Below the pieces are notes generated by a model. That model was not told where the DNA came from, ran no database searches, and saw only the letters and a list, made by a program, of their open reading frames with translations. 64,000 nucleotides of DNA. Origin: Pseudolactococcus insecticola (GTDB lineage: Bacteria; Bacillota; Bacilli; Lactobacillales; Streptococcaceae). The stretch covers positions 1-64,000 of the forward strand of contig NZ_BLLH01000008.1 in NCBI RefSeq assembly GCF_011170065.1, given 5' to 3'. The translations under genes and the position numbers were made by a program. Positions 1-7,394 of the stretch are shown here, piece by piece (positions within the stretch are counted from its first letter, which is position 1; each line of letters opens with the position of its first letter).

Positions 1-21
1 GGTATGATGAGTTAAAGAGTC

Positions 22-95
22 GCACCCATGGCTCAACTGGATAGAGTACCTGACTACGAATCAGGCGGTTGCAGGTTCGAATCCTGCTGGGTGCA
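22..95 (+). tRNA. tRNA-Arg (anticodon ACG)
   Basis: A 74-nt cloverleaf is visible. The acceptor arm GCACCCA pairs with TGGGTGC, followed by discriminator A. The anticodon stem CCTGA/TCAGG encloses loop CTACGAA, giving anticodon ACG, which reads CGN arginine codons after A34-to-I editing. The T arm contains GGTTCGAATCC. CCA is not encoded. Confidence 0.95.
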
Positions 96-216
96 TCAAA
101 ATTTTCTGGGTATTACGAACTTAGTTTTGTAAGTGAAGGAAATTTTGGTGTAAGGTAGTTTGGAAGTGCTTAGCAATTCTTAAATTATCTCATATGTCAT
201 GAAGATATCAGCACCA

Positions 217-290
217 CGGGAAGTAGCTCAGCTTGGTAGAGTACTTGGTTTGGGACCAAGGTGTCGCAGGTTCGAATCCTGTCTTCCCGA
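217..290 (+). tRNA. tRNA-Pro (anticodon UGG)
   Basis: A 74-nt cloverleaf with acceptor CGGGAAG pairing with CTTCCCG and discriminator A. The anticodon stem CTTGG/CCAAG encloses TTTGGGA, giving anticodon UGG for proline. The T arm contains GGTTCGAATCC and CCA is not encoded. It is separated by about 120 bases from the upstream tRNA-Arg; both lie just upstream of the rsmD operon. Confidence 0.95.
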
Positions 291-295
291 TAAGT

Positions 296-322
296 AGACA
301 ACCTGTTAGGTTGTCTTTTTTG
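296..322 (+). terminator. Intrinsic terminator after tRNA-Pro
   Basis: The perfect stem AGACAACCT / AGGTTGTCT has a GTT loop and is followed by a T run. It ends tRNA transcription. The extended -10 of rsmD (TGTTATAAT, 321-329) begins within the T run. Confidence 0.85.
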
Positions 323-329
323 TTATAAT
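321..329 (+). promoter_or_regulatory. Extended -10 promoter of rsmD operon
   Basis: TGTTATAAT is a full extended -10 element. No convincing -35 lies 17 bp upstream, because that position falls in the terminator stem. Expected transcription start is near 336, giving a short leader with GGAGG at 351-355. Confidence 0.6.
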
Positions 330-360
330 GAAATGAATAAGAAAAATTTTGGAGGTAGCT

Positions 361-915
361 ATGCGTGTTGTAGCAGGTATTTTTGGTGGGAGACCGCTTA
401 AGACATTGGATGGCAAGACAACACGTCCGACAAGTGATAAGGTAAAAGGCGCCATCTTTTCAATGCTTGGGCAATTTTTTGAAGGTGGTCGAGTGCTAGA
501 TCTATACGCTGGGTCTGGCAGCTTGTCAATTGAGGCTGTTTCTCGCGGGGCAGATGCTGCTGTTTTGGTGGAACGTGATCGCAAGGCGCAACAAATCATC
601 ATAGAAAATATCGAGATGACGAAAGAAACTGAGCGGTTTAGTCTGATGAAGATGTCGTCAGAACGGGCGCTTTCCTTGGTTGATATGGCTTTCGACTTGG
701 TGTTTCTTGATCCACCTTATGCTGAGGAACAGGTTGTCAAGGACATCACTTTTTTAGAAGAAAAATCACTTATAACAAGTTCTGCTACCATTGTCTGTGA
801 AACCGATAAAAACGTCATGTTACCGGAAACTATCGGGAGTTTTTCTTGTGCTAAAGAGAAGGTGTACGGGATTAGTAGAATTACGATTTATGAGAGAAAT
901 GAGGTTAGTAGATGA
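361..915 (+). CDS. rsmD: 16S rRNA (guanine(966)-N2)-methyltransferase RsmD
   Basis: RsmD methylates N2 of G966 in 16S rRNA (E. coli numbering) using S-adenosylmethionine. The 184-residue protein has the SAM-binding motif LDLYAGSGSLSIEA near residue 50 and the catalytic DPPY motif near residue 120, both diagnostic of this family. I place the start at ATG 361 because GGAGG at 351-355 would lie inside a longer upstream extension. The stop overlaps the coaD start by 4 bases (ATGA), so the two are translationally coupled. The rsmD-coaD-PDZ protease order is a known conserved Firmicute operon. Confidence 0.93.
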   Translation: MRVVAGIFGGRPLKTLDGKTTRPTSDKVKGAIFSMLGQFFEGGRVLDLYAGSGSLSIEAVSRGADAAVLVERDRKAQQIIIENIEMTKETERFSLMKMSSERALSLVDMAFDLVFLDPPYAEEQVVKDITFLEEKSLITSSATIVCETDKNVMLPETIGSFSCAKEKVYGISRITIYERNEVSR

Positions 916-1394
916 CGATTGGACTATTTACAGGGTCGTTTGATCCGATGACAAATGGGCATTTGGACGTGATTGCACGCGGTGCTAAGCTATTTGATAA
1001 GCTGTATGTGGGTGTTTTTCAAAACGATAGTAAGCAGCCTTTGTTTTCGACAGCTGAGCGCAAGATCTTATTTGAGCGACTTATGACGGATTTTGATAAT
1101 GTCGAGGTGATTGTTCATGCGTCTGATTTGACAGTCAATGTTGCACAGCAACTGGGGGTGACGGCATTGCTCAGAAGTGTGCGAAACGCAGCTGATCTGA
1201 CCTATGAGTCAGAGATGCTTTATTACAATGCTCAGATGACGGGGGTTGAGACGGTTCTACTTATGGCCCGACCTGAATTACAGCATGTCAACAGTACGCG
1301 AATTAAGGAATTGGCACATTATGGTGCTGATATTTCTAGGTGGGTACCTGATATGGTCAGAGTAGAGTTGGAGAAGAAGTTTGAAAAAAAATAA
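912..1394 (+). CDS. coaD: Phosphopantetheine adenylyltransferase CoaD
   Basis: CoaD catalyses the penultimate step of coenzyme A synthesis: ATP plus 4'-phosphopantetheine gives dephospho-CoA and pyrophosphate. The 160-residue protein has the normal family length. It shows the N-terminal nucleotidyltransferase motif GSFDPMTNGH (T/HxGH class) and the C-terminal NSTRIKE motif corresponding to the family ISSTxxR signature. It overlaps rsmD by 4 bases at the 5' end and the downstream protease gene by 14 bases at the 3' end, so the three genes form a tightly coupled operon. Confidence 0.95.
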   Translation: MTIGLFTGSFDPMTNGHLDVIARGAKLFDKLYVGVFQNDSKQPLFSTAERKILFERLMTDFDNVEVIVHASDLTVNVAQQLGVTALLRSVRNAADLTYESEMLYYNAQMTGVETVLLMARPELQHVNSTRIKELAHYGADISRWVPDMVRVELEKKFEKK

Positions 1395-2427
1395 ACGTTT
1401 TATCAATAAATGGTGGTTAATTTCTGGACTTGTCGTCGTTGTTTTGCTAGTTGCTGTGCTACTACCATTGCCCTACTATGTGGAGGCGCCTGGGACGACT
1501 GAAAATGTTGGTGCTATGGTCAAAGTTGATCATAGTAAGCTCAAGGAAAAAGGGTCGCTCAATCTGACGACGGTTTCCATGATGCGCGCAACGGGTGCGA
1601 CGCTCGCCTACGCGGCTCTGACGAACTTCACAGATGTTTATAGTAAGGCGGATATGATGGGGGATCAGTCTGACAGCGACTACACACGGATGAATGAGTT
1701 TTACATGGAGAGTGCACAAAATACGGCTGTTTATGAGGCCTTTAAGTTGGCTAAAAAGCCATTTGAGCTTGATTACCAGGGTGTTTATGTGCTTGATGTG
1801 AGCGAAAAATCGACTTTCAAAAATATCCTTGAGATCGCTGATACCGTGACGGGTGTGAATAATAAGTCGTTCAAATCATCTAACGAGCTGATGGCCTACA
1901 TCAAATCGCAGAAAATCGGCGATAAAATCTCGGTGCAGTACACGGATGATAGTAGTCAGAAGCGCTCAGCTACTGGCAAAACGATTAAGTTGGCTGACGG
2001 GCATGCGGGGATTGGCATTACTTTAGTTGATCACACTTCTGTCAAGAGTACACCTGCGGTTAAGGTTGATGCGGGAGCGATTGGTGGGCCGTCTGCTGGG
2101 ATGATGTTTACGCTCGAGATTTATTCGCAGCTTGTTGGCAAGGATCTGACAAATGGTCAAAAGATTGCGGGGACTGGTACGATTGAGGCGGATGGCACTG
2201 TCGGACGAATCGGAGGGATTGATAAAAAAGTTGCCACGGCAAGTAAAAATGGTGCAGTTATCTTTTTTGCACCTGATGACAAGATCACGAAAGCAATGAA
2301 AAAAGCTGATCCTTCTATCAAGACGAATTATGCTGAAGCAAAGGCTGCGGCTGAAAAACTGGGTACAAAGATGAAGATTGTACCGGTTAAAACAGTTGAT
2401 GATGCGATTAAGTATCTTGAAAAATAA
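1381..2427 (+). CDS. Membrane-anchored PDZ / Lon-type serine protease (SepM/YlbL family)
   Basis: This is a 348-residue protein with one N-terminal membrane segment (about residues 12-30), an extracellular PDZ domain (about 130-200) and a C-terminal Lon-type S16 protease domain. The catalytic serine is S238 in GGPSAGM and the catalytic lysine is K283 in GGIDKK, so the Ser-Lys dyad is intact. Streptococcal SepM trims the competence pheromone outside the cell; the role here is unproven. The start is TTG at 1381 with a GGAG at 1370-1373; the next in-frame Met would cut off the membrane anchor. It is the last gene of the operon and is followed by a strong terminator. Confidence 0.88.
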   Translation: MKKNKRFINKWWLISGLVVVVLLVAVLLPLPYYVEAPGTTENVGAMVKVDHSKLKEKGSLNLTTVSMMRATGATLAYAALTNFTDVYSKADMMGDQSDSDYTRMNEFYMESAQNTAVYEAFKLAKKPFELDYQGVYVLDVSEKSTFKNILEIADTVTGVNNKSFKSSNELMAYIKSQKIGDKISVQYTDDSSQKRSATGKTIKLADGHAGIGITLVDHTSVKSTPAVKVDAGAIGGPSAGMMFTLEIYSQLVGKDLTNGQKIAGTGTIEADGTVGRIGGIDKKVATASKNGAVIFFAPDDKITKAMKKADPSIKTNYAEAKAAAEKLGTKMKIVPVKTVDDAIKYLEK

Positions 2428-2431
2428 TAGC

Positions 2432-2478
2432 ATTTCGTCAGAAGAGTTTGTGAAATCTCTTCTGACGAAATTTTTTTT
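2432..2478 (+). terminator. Intrinsic terminator after the rsmD operon
   Basis: The 15-bp perfect stem ATTTCGTCAGAAGAG / CTCTTCTGACGAAAT is followed by a run of T. It insulates adhE from the upstream operon. Confidence 0.93.
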
Positions 2479-2484
2479 ACTATT

Positions 2485-2563
2485 ATTTGTGAAAACGTGT
2501 GCACTGATATGGCGACTTGTGAGCGATTTAGAAAATAAATTCACAAACTTTTGAATTTCACAA
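2485..2563 (+). promoter_or_regulatory. Candidate Rex (NADH-sensing repressor) half-sites upstream of adhE
   Basis: TTGTGAAA (near 2487) and TTCACAA at 2540-2546 and 2557-2563 match the halves of the known Rex operator TTGTGAAATxxTTTCACAA, but no complete 18-bp palindrome is present. Rex control of adhE is established in related bacteria; occupancy here is inference. Confidence 0.35.
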
Positions 2564-2585
2564 GCAAAAATCCCATAAAATAGGC

Positions 2586-2613
2586 TTTACAAACGCTTAC
2601 ATTATGATATAAT
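2586..2613 (+). promoter_or_regulatory. adhE promoter with overlapping cre-like CcpA site
   Basis: The -35 is TTTACA (2586-2591) and the -10 is TATAAT (2608-2613), with a 16-bp spacer and an extended TGA. TACAAACGCTTACA (2588-2601) resembles the catabolite-responsive element and overlaps the -35. An inverted repeat, GATAAGTTA / TAACTTATC (2625-2652), lies just after the expected transcription start and would form a 9-bp hairpin in the leader. Confidence 0.7.
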
Positions 2614-2696
2614 AAAGATATAAAGATAAGTTATTTAATTCACTAACTTATCGTGTTCTAATTTGCAACCTATTTATTTATCATAAGGAGAAAAAG

Positions 2697-5297
2697 ATGG
2701 CTACGAAAACGGTAGAAAAAACAGAAACATTTGACGTTGCAGGCATGATTGATGATCTTGCAGCAAAAGGGGCTCAAGCGCTAAAAGAGCTTGAAAAATT
2801 GAACCAAGCACAAGTTGACCATATCGTGCACGAGATGTCAATGGCGGCGCTTGATAGACACATGCCACTGGCTAAGATGGCAGTCGAAGAAACTGGCCGC
2901 GGAATCTATGAGGATAAGGCAATCAAAAATATGTACGCTTCTGAGTACATCTGGAACGCCATCAAAGATAACAAAACTGTCGGCGTAATCAACGAAGACA
3001 AAGAAGCAGGCATCATCGAAATTGCTGAACCTGTCGGTGTTATCTGTGGTGTGACACCAACGACGAATCCGACGTCAACAACAATTTTCAAATCAATGAT
3101 CGCAATCAAAACGCGTAATCCCATCATCTTTGCTTTTCACCCATCAGCTCAAAAATCATCTGCAGCAGCGGCACAAACCGTGCTAGATGCGGCAGTTGCA
3201 GCTGGTGCACCTAAAAACTGTATCCAGTGGGTAACAGTGCCGTCAATCGAAGCGACAAATTTGCTCATGAACCACCCGACAATCGCAACCGTGCTTGCGA
3301 CAGGAGGTGCAGGCATGGTAAAAGCAGCTTACTCTACTGGGAAACCTGCCCTCGGCGTTGGTCCAGGTAACACGCCGTCGTATATCACAAAAGACGCGAA
3401 AATTAAACGTGCGGTGAACGATTTATTCTTGTCAAAAACGTTTGATAATGGGATGATTTGTGCGTCAGAACAAGCTATCATCGTTGATAACGAAGTCTAT
3501 AACGACGTCAAAGCTGAATTTTTGGCACACAACGCTTATATCGTGTCATCAGAAGCAGAACTCAAAAAACTAGAAGCAGCTGTGATGTTGCCTGACGGTC
3601 ATGCAGTTAATCCCAAAATTGTAGGCTATTCTGCAAAATTCATCGCTGAGCTTGCAGGCATCAAAGTGCCAGAAGAAACAAAACTTCTGATTGCTGAGAT
3701 TGGCGGCGTTGGCGCTGACTTCCCACTGTCACGTGAAAAACTATCGCCCGTACTTGCTATGGTGAAAGCAAACTCGACAGAAGAAGGACTTGATCTTTGT
3801 GAAGCCATGCTTGATCTTGGCGGTTTGGGTCACACGGCAGTTATCCATACAGAAGATGAGGACTTGGCTCTGCAGTTTGGCATTCGCATGAAAGCTTGTC
3901 GTATCTTGGTTAACACACCATCTGCTGAAGGTGGCATCGGTAATATCTATAACGAAATGTTGCCATCATTGACACTTGGCTGTGGTTCATATGGCCATAA
4001 CTCAGTGTCACACAATGTCTCAGCTGTAGATTTGATCAATGTCAAAACACTTGCAAAACGGAGAAATAATATGCAATGGTTCAAATTGCCACCGAAAGTC
4101 TATTTTGAAAAAAATTCAATCACTTACTTGCAACAAATCAAAGCAGAACGCGTGATGCTCGTATGTGATCCAGGAATGGTACAATTTGGCTATGCGGACC
4201 TCGTTCGGAAACAACTTGAAAAAAATCCTAACGATCCAAAAGTAGAAGTTTTCTCAGATGTTGAGCCAAACCCATCAACTAACACGGTTTACAAAGGTCT
4301 TGAAATTTTCGACCGGTTCCAACCGGATGTGGTTATCGCACTTGGTGGCGGTTCAGCAATGGATGCAGCTAAAGGCATGTGGATGTTCTTCGAGCATCCT
4401 GAGACTTCATTCTTTGGTGCTAAACAAAAATTCCTTGACATTCGTAAACGTGCCTATAAGATTGACTATGCTGAAAAAGCAACGTTCATCTGTATCCCGA
4501 CAACATCTGGTACAGGTAGTGAAGTGACACCGTTTGCGGTTATCACGGATTCTGACGACCATACGAAATACCCACTTGCAGACTACGCTTTGACGCCTGA
4601 TGTTGCTATCATCGATCCGCAGCTTGTCATGTCAGTGCCAGCAAGTGTGACAGCTGATACTGGTATGGATGTTCTGACGCACGCCATCGAGTCATATGTT
4701 TCAGTTATGGCGTCAGACTACACACGTGGGTTGTCATTGCAGGCTATCAAAATCGTCTTTGACTACTTGGAACAATCTGTGAAAACGGGTGATGAATTAG
4801 CACGCGAAAAAATGCATAATGCATCAACCATGGCTGGTATGGCCTTTGCCAATGCTTTTCTAGGTATTTCCCATTCAATCGCTCACAAAGTTGGTGGTGC
4901 GTGGAACATTCCTCACGGCCGTACAAATGCGATTCTCTTGCCACATGTCATCCGTTATAACGCAAAAGATCCGCAAAAACATGCCATGTTCCCGAAATAC
5001 GACTTCTTCCGTGCGGACACTGACTATGCAGACATTGCACGTTTCCTTGGTCTGAAAGGAGACACAACGGCTGAACTCGTTGAAGCGCTTGCAAGTGCCG
5101 TCTACAATCTTGGAATTGCTACAGGTATCGAGATGAACTGGAAATCACAAGGCTTGACGAAAAAACAAATGGAGGCAGAAATTGACCACTTGGCTGAAAA
5201 AGCTTACGAAGACCAATGTACAACTGCTAATCCAAAAGAACCTCTGATTTCTGAATTGAAGGGGATTATAGAAACATGTTACGACTATAAAGCGTAA
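2697..5297 (+). CDS. adhE: Bifunctional acetaldehyde-CoA/alcohol dehydrogenase AdhE
   Basis: AdhE reduces acetyl-CoA to acetaldehyde and then ethanol, regenerating two NAD+ per acetyl-CoA in fermentation. The 866-residue protein joins an N-terminal aldehyde dehydrogenase (about 1-440, catalytic Cys C255 in MICASEQ) to a C-terminal iron alcohol dehydrogenase (about 460-866, GGGSAMDAAK near 550, metal-ligand histidines H726 and H730 in GISHSIAH). Such fusions assemble into spirosomes. AAGGAG precedes the ATG at ordinary spacing. It is monocistronic, with its own promoter and terminator, and the upstream region carries candidate Rex and CcpA sites, fitting redox and carbon control. Confidence 0.97.
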   Translation: MATKTVEKTETFDVAGMIDDLAAKGAQALKELEKLNQAQVDHIVHEMSMAALDRHMPLAKMAVEETGRGIYEDKAIKNMYASEYIWNAIKDNKTVGVINEDKEAGIIEIAEPVGVICGVTPTTNPTSTTIFKSMIAIKTRNPIIFAFHPSAQKSSAAAAQTVLDAAVAAGAPKNCIQWVTVPSIEATNLLMNHPTIATVLATGGAGMVKAAYSTGKPALGVGPGNTPSYITKDAKIKRAVNDLFLSKTFDNGMICASEQAIIVDNEVYNDVKAEFLAHNAYIVSSEAELKKLEAAVMLPDGHAVNPKIVGYSAKFIAELAGIKVPEETKLLIAEIGGVGADFPLSREKLSPVLAMVKANSTEEGLDLCEAMLDLGGLGHTAVIHTEDEDLALQFGIRMKACRILVNTPSAEGGIGNIYNEMLPSLTLGCGSYGHNSVSHNVSAVDLINVKTLAKRRNNMQWFKLPPKVYFEKNSITYLQQIKAERVMLVCDPGMVQFGYADLVRKQLEKNPNDPKVEVFSDVEPNPSTNTVYKGLEIFDRFQPDVVIALGGGSAMDAAKGMWMFFEHPETSFFGAKQKFLDIRKRAYKIDYAEKATFICIPTTSGTGSEVTPFAVITDSDDHTKYPLADYALTPDVAIIDPQLVMSVPASVTADTGMDVLTHAIESYVSVMASDYTRGLSLQAIKIVFDYLEQSVKTGDELAREKMHNASTMAGMAFANAFLGISHSIAHKVGGAWNIPHGRTNAILLPHVIRYNAKDPQKHAMFPKYDFFRADTDYADIARFLGLKGDTTAELVEALASAVYNLGIATGIEMNWKSQGLTKKQMEAEIDHLAEKAYEDQCTTANPKEPLISELKGIIETCYDYKA

Positions 5298-5314
5298 TTA
5301 AATAGATAAATGTA

Positions 5315-5341
5315 AAAATACCACGATAGCGTGGTATTTTT
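5315..5341 (+). terminator. Intrinsic terminator after adhE
   Basis: The 10-bp stem AAAATACCAC / GTGGTATTTT has a GATAGC loop and ends in T residues. Confidence 0.9.
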
Positions 5342-5384
5342 GTTGTTTGTTAATTCGTGTGGACGTGCTAAAACAGACAGTATT

Positions 5385-5407
5385 TTGTAACTTTTCAGAA
5401 GTTACAA
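5385..5407 (+). promoter_or_regulatory. 9-bp inverted repeat upstream of the DUF2798 leader
   Basis: TTGTAACTT and AAGTTACAA are separated by 5 bases (TTCAG). It lies about 35 bp upstream of the -35 of the next promoter, a position compatible with an activator or repressor operator. No T run follows, so a terminator is unlikely. The regulator is unknown. Confidence 0.4.
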
Positions 5408-5441
5408 CGCCCAAGATGTGTGAGATTTCATAAAAAGGTGC

Positions 5442-5552
5442 TTACGAAAACGATTTTTTTGTGTTATACTAGAGTTAATTTACTGCGTATAATGGTTCAG
5501 CGTAAAGGATGTTGCTAGCGATTCACTAGCTGCCTTTGCGCTATTTTTTTTG
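5442..5552 (+). ncRNA. Promoter plus short terminated leader or small RNA upstream of a DUF2798 gene
   Basis: TTACGA (5442-5447), a 17-bp spacer with an extended TG and TATACT (5465-5470) form a good promoter. The transcript from about 5477 would run into a long hairpin: AGCGTAAAGG (5499-5508) pairs with CCTTTGCGCT (5533-5542), with an inner GCTAG/CTAGC, and eight T follow. This makes a free RNA of about 75 nt, or an attenuator leader for the gene at 5584. It matches no riboswitch class I can recognise. The antiterminated form, if any, is not obvious. Confidence 0.5.
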
Positions 5553-5583
5553 CGGTAAAAATAGAAAAAGAGGTCTATCACTC

Positions 5584-6075
5584 ATGGCATTTTACATGAA
5601 ACTCCCACGCAACGGCAAGGAATTTATTTTATTTTTAGTCATTGTCTCACTCATCTCGGTCAATATCATTGCACCCATCATCGCGGGATTTGAAGCTGGA
5701 TTTAGCCTAGCTACATGGCAACATACACTGAATTCTGTACCATTTTTGTTAATTGCAATCGTTATTTTTGTCTTGCTCACGCATAAACCAGCAGAAAATC
5801 TAGCCAGCAAAATCACGTCAGAAACCGATAGTTTTAACGCCAAAATCACCATGACAATCCTGATCAATGTCGCCATGATGTCAGTTCTGATGACAATCGT
5901 AGGCGCAATGATTGCAACAAAGACATTGAGTCTCGCACCAGTTCAACAATTTTTTTACAAATGGCCAAGAAATTTCACCATTGCGCTGATCGTAGAGATG
6001 CTTATCGCACAGCCCATCGCGCGTGCTGTTTTGTTTAGCCTACACACAGCACAAGATGTGAAAGCAAGAAATTAA
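5584..6075 (+). CDS. DUF2798-like four-helix membrane protein
   Basis: This is a 163-residue integral membrane protein with four predicted helices (about residues 15-35, 45-60, 90-115 and 130-150). The C-terminal half, with WPRNF and a long hydrophobic stretch ending in PIAR, resembles the DUF2798 family, whose function is unknown. The start is set at ATG 5584 behind AGAGG; an upstream in-frame ATG lies before the terminator hairpin and is unlikely. The gene sits behind the terminated leader at 5442-5552, so its expression probably depends on readthrough. Family assignment is by motif memory only. Confidence 0.6.
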   Translation: MAFYMKLPRNGKEFILFLVIVSLISVNIIAPIIAGFEAGFSLATWQHTLNSVPFLLIAIVIFVLLTHKPAENLASKITSETDSFNAKITMTILINVAMMSVLMTIVGAMIATKTLSLAPVQQFFYKWPRNFTIALIVEMLIAQPIARAVLFSLHTAQDVKARN

Positions 6076-6095
6076 CTCTTTTTAGCCAAAAAGTG

Positions 6096-6101
6096 TATAA
6101 T
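6096..6101 (+). promoter_or_regulatory. Promoter of the DUF4649 gene
   Basis: TTAACT (6072-6077) and TATAAT (6096-6101) are separated by 18 bp. GGAGG (6109-6113) follows and serves the ATG at 6121. The -35 overlaps the stop codon of the preceding gene. Confidence 0.6.
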
Positions 6102-6120
6102 AAAGTTTGGAGGTAATCTC

Positions 6121-6318
6121 ATGAAAATCACATATCACAACGGTGCAAATGCCGCAGAAACAAAGACGTTTAAAGATGTTGCAGAATTCATCATGCTACA
6201 ATTGCGTGAAATTCCTGCGATTCAAGACCATTATGAAGTTGATGAAGTCAGCATTGACGGTAAAAAGGTTGAGTTCAAAGGGACAATCGGCGACTTGTTT
6301 GATTTTTACAATCACTGA
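6121..6318 (+). CDS. Small DUF4649-like protein
   Basis: A 65-residue acidic protein with no signal peptide or membrane segment. The C-terminal pattern VDEVSIDGKKVEFKGTIGDL, ending in an aromatic tail, resembles small streptococcal DUF4649 proteins of unknown function. It has GGAGG at ideal spacing and its own promoter, and lies directly upstream of the rpsB promoter. No function can be assigned. Confidence 0.65.
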   Translation: MKITYHNGANAAETKTFKDVAEFIMLQLREIPAIQDHYEVDEVSIDGKKVEFKGTIGDLFDFYNH

Positions 6319-6345
6319 TTTAACTGAAAAAATAGCGGTAAATGC

Positions 6346-6374
6346 TTGTCAAACGCAACAAAATTGTGTATAAT
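6346..6374 (+). promoter_or_regulatory. rpsB promoter
   Basis: TTGTCA (6346-6351) and TATAAT (6369-6374) have an exact 17-bp spacer, a strong sigma-A promoter as expected for a ribosomal protein gene. Confidence 0.85.
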
Positions 6375-6380
6375 GAAATG

Positions 6381-6475
6381 GTTGCGGTTAGCAACGACAA
6401 CTCACATTTTGACAAGATTGTGCCGTAGTGCTTGCAGATGATGCAAGTAGCGGTGCGAGTTGACGGTCAAAAGAG
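6381..6475 (+). ncRNA. Structured rpsB (S2) mRNA leader with possible pseudoknot
   Basis: The leader holds a 5' hairpin GTTG/CAAC (6381-6395), then CAACTC (6398-6403) pairing with GAGTTG (6457-6462), TTTTGAC (6407-6413) pairing with GTCAAAA (6466-6472), and an inner hairpin CTTGCA/TGCAAG (6431-6447) extended by GTGCCG/CGGTGC. The two long-range pairings interleave (1-2-1'-2'), the signature of a pseudoknot. S2 autoregulation through an rpsB leader is established in other bacteria; its use here is inferred. Confidence 0.6.
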
Positions 6476-6508
6476 GCAAAACTATCTTAAATAAAGGAGA
6501 ATTTACTC

Positions 6509-7291
6509 ATGGCAGTAATTTCAATGAAACAATTGCTCGAAGCAGGTGTTCACTTCGGTCACCAAACACGTCGCTGGAACCCAAAAATGAAACCGTTCAT
6601 CTTTACAGAACGTAACGGTATCCACGTTATCGACTTGCAAAAAACAGTTAAACTGGCTGATGATGCTTACAACTATGTACGCGATGCAGCTGCAAATGGC
6701 GCTGTTGTCCTTTTTGTAGGGACGAAAAAACAAGCTGCTGAAGCTGTTAAAGAAGAAGCGCTCCGTGCTGGTCAATACTACATCAATCACCGTTGGTTGG
6801 GTGGTACCTTGACAAACTGGGGTACAATTCAAAAACGTATTGCGCGTTTGAAAGAAATCAACAAAATGGAAGAAGACGGTACTTTTGACGTTCTTCCTAA
6901 AAAAGAAGTTGTTTTACTTAACAAGCAACGTGATCGTCTTGAAAAATTCTTGGGCGGTATTGCTGATATGCCACGTATTCCAGATGTTATCTACATCGTG
7001 GATCCACATAAAGAACAAATCGCTGTTCAAGAAGCAACTAAATTGAATATTCCAATCGTTGCTATGGTTGATACAAATGCGGATCCTGATCCAATTGACG
7101 TTATCATCCCAGCCAATGACGATGCAATCCGTGCGGTTAAACTCATCACAGGTAAAATGGCTGATGCCATCATCGAAGGCCGTCAAGGCGAAGATTCAGT
7201 TGAAGCAAGCGATGCAAATGTTGCAGAACCAGCCTCAGCAGAATCAATCGAAGAATTGGTAGAAGTTGTGGAAGGTACTAAAGAAGTCTAA
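6509..7291 (+). CDS. rpsB: 30S ribosomal protein S2
   Basis: S2 binds late to the 30S head-body junction and is needed to load S1 and initiate translation. The 260-residue protein has the family signature near the N terminus ([19 protein letters not shown]) and the conserved [12 protein letters not shown] and [12 protein letters not shown] segments, with a Glu/Ala-rich acidic tail. AAGGAG precedes the ATG. The gene is cotranscribed with tsf through a stem-loop at 7339-7376, the usual arrangement in bacteria. Confidence 0.98.
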   Translation: MAVISMKQLLEAGVHFGHQTRRWNPKMKPFIFTERNGIHVIDLQKTVKLADDAYNYVRDAAANGAVVLFVGTKKQAAEAVKEEALRAGQYYINHRWLGGTLTNWGTIQKRIARLKEINKMEEDGTFDVLPKKEVVLLNKQRDRLEKFLGGIADMPRIPDVIYIVDPHKEQIAVQEATKLNIPIVAMVDTNADPDPIDVIIPANDDAIRAVKLITGKMADAIIEGRQGEDSVEASDANVAEPASAESIEELVEVVEGTKEV

Positions 7292-7338
7292 ACTACTTTA
7301 GTGTTGACCAGTACGAATTTAGACTATAACAAACAATC

Positions 7339-7376
7339 GAAAGAGGGCGAGGCCTACGCCTCAGTCCTCTTTTTTA
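7339..7376 (+). terminator. Attenuating terminator between rpsB and tsf
   Basis: AAAGAGG (7340-7346) pairs with CCTCTTT across an inner GAGGC/GCCTC stem, followed by T. It probably lowers tsf expression relative to rpsB; tsf has no obvious promoter of its own. Confidence 0.75.
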
Positions 7377-7394
7377 TAAAAGGAGAAACTCAAA

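Noticed and set aside
2023-2544. Minus-strand frame of 173 codons across the end of the PDZ protease gene
   Set aside because: Antisense shadow of a real gene, crosses the intrinsic terminator, no ribosome site, and no recognisable protein.
5477-5552. preQ1 or other known riboswitch before the DUF2798 gene
   Set aside because: The sequence lacks the conserved cores of preQ1, fluoride, THF, guanidine or Mn riboswitches that I could compare; it is kept as an unassigned leader.
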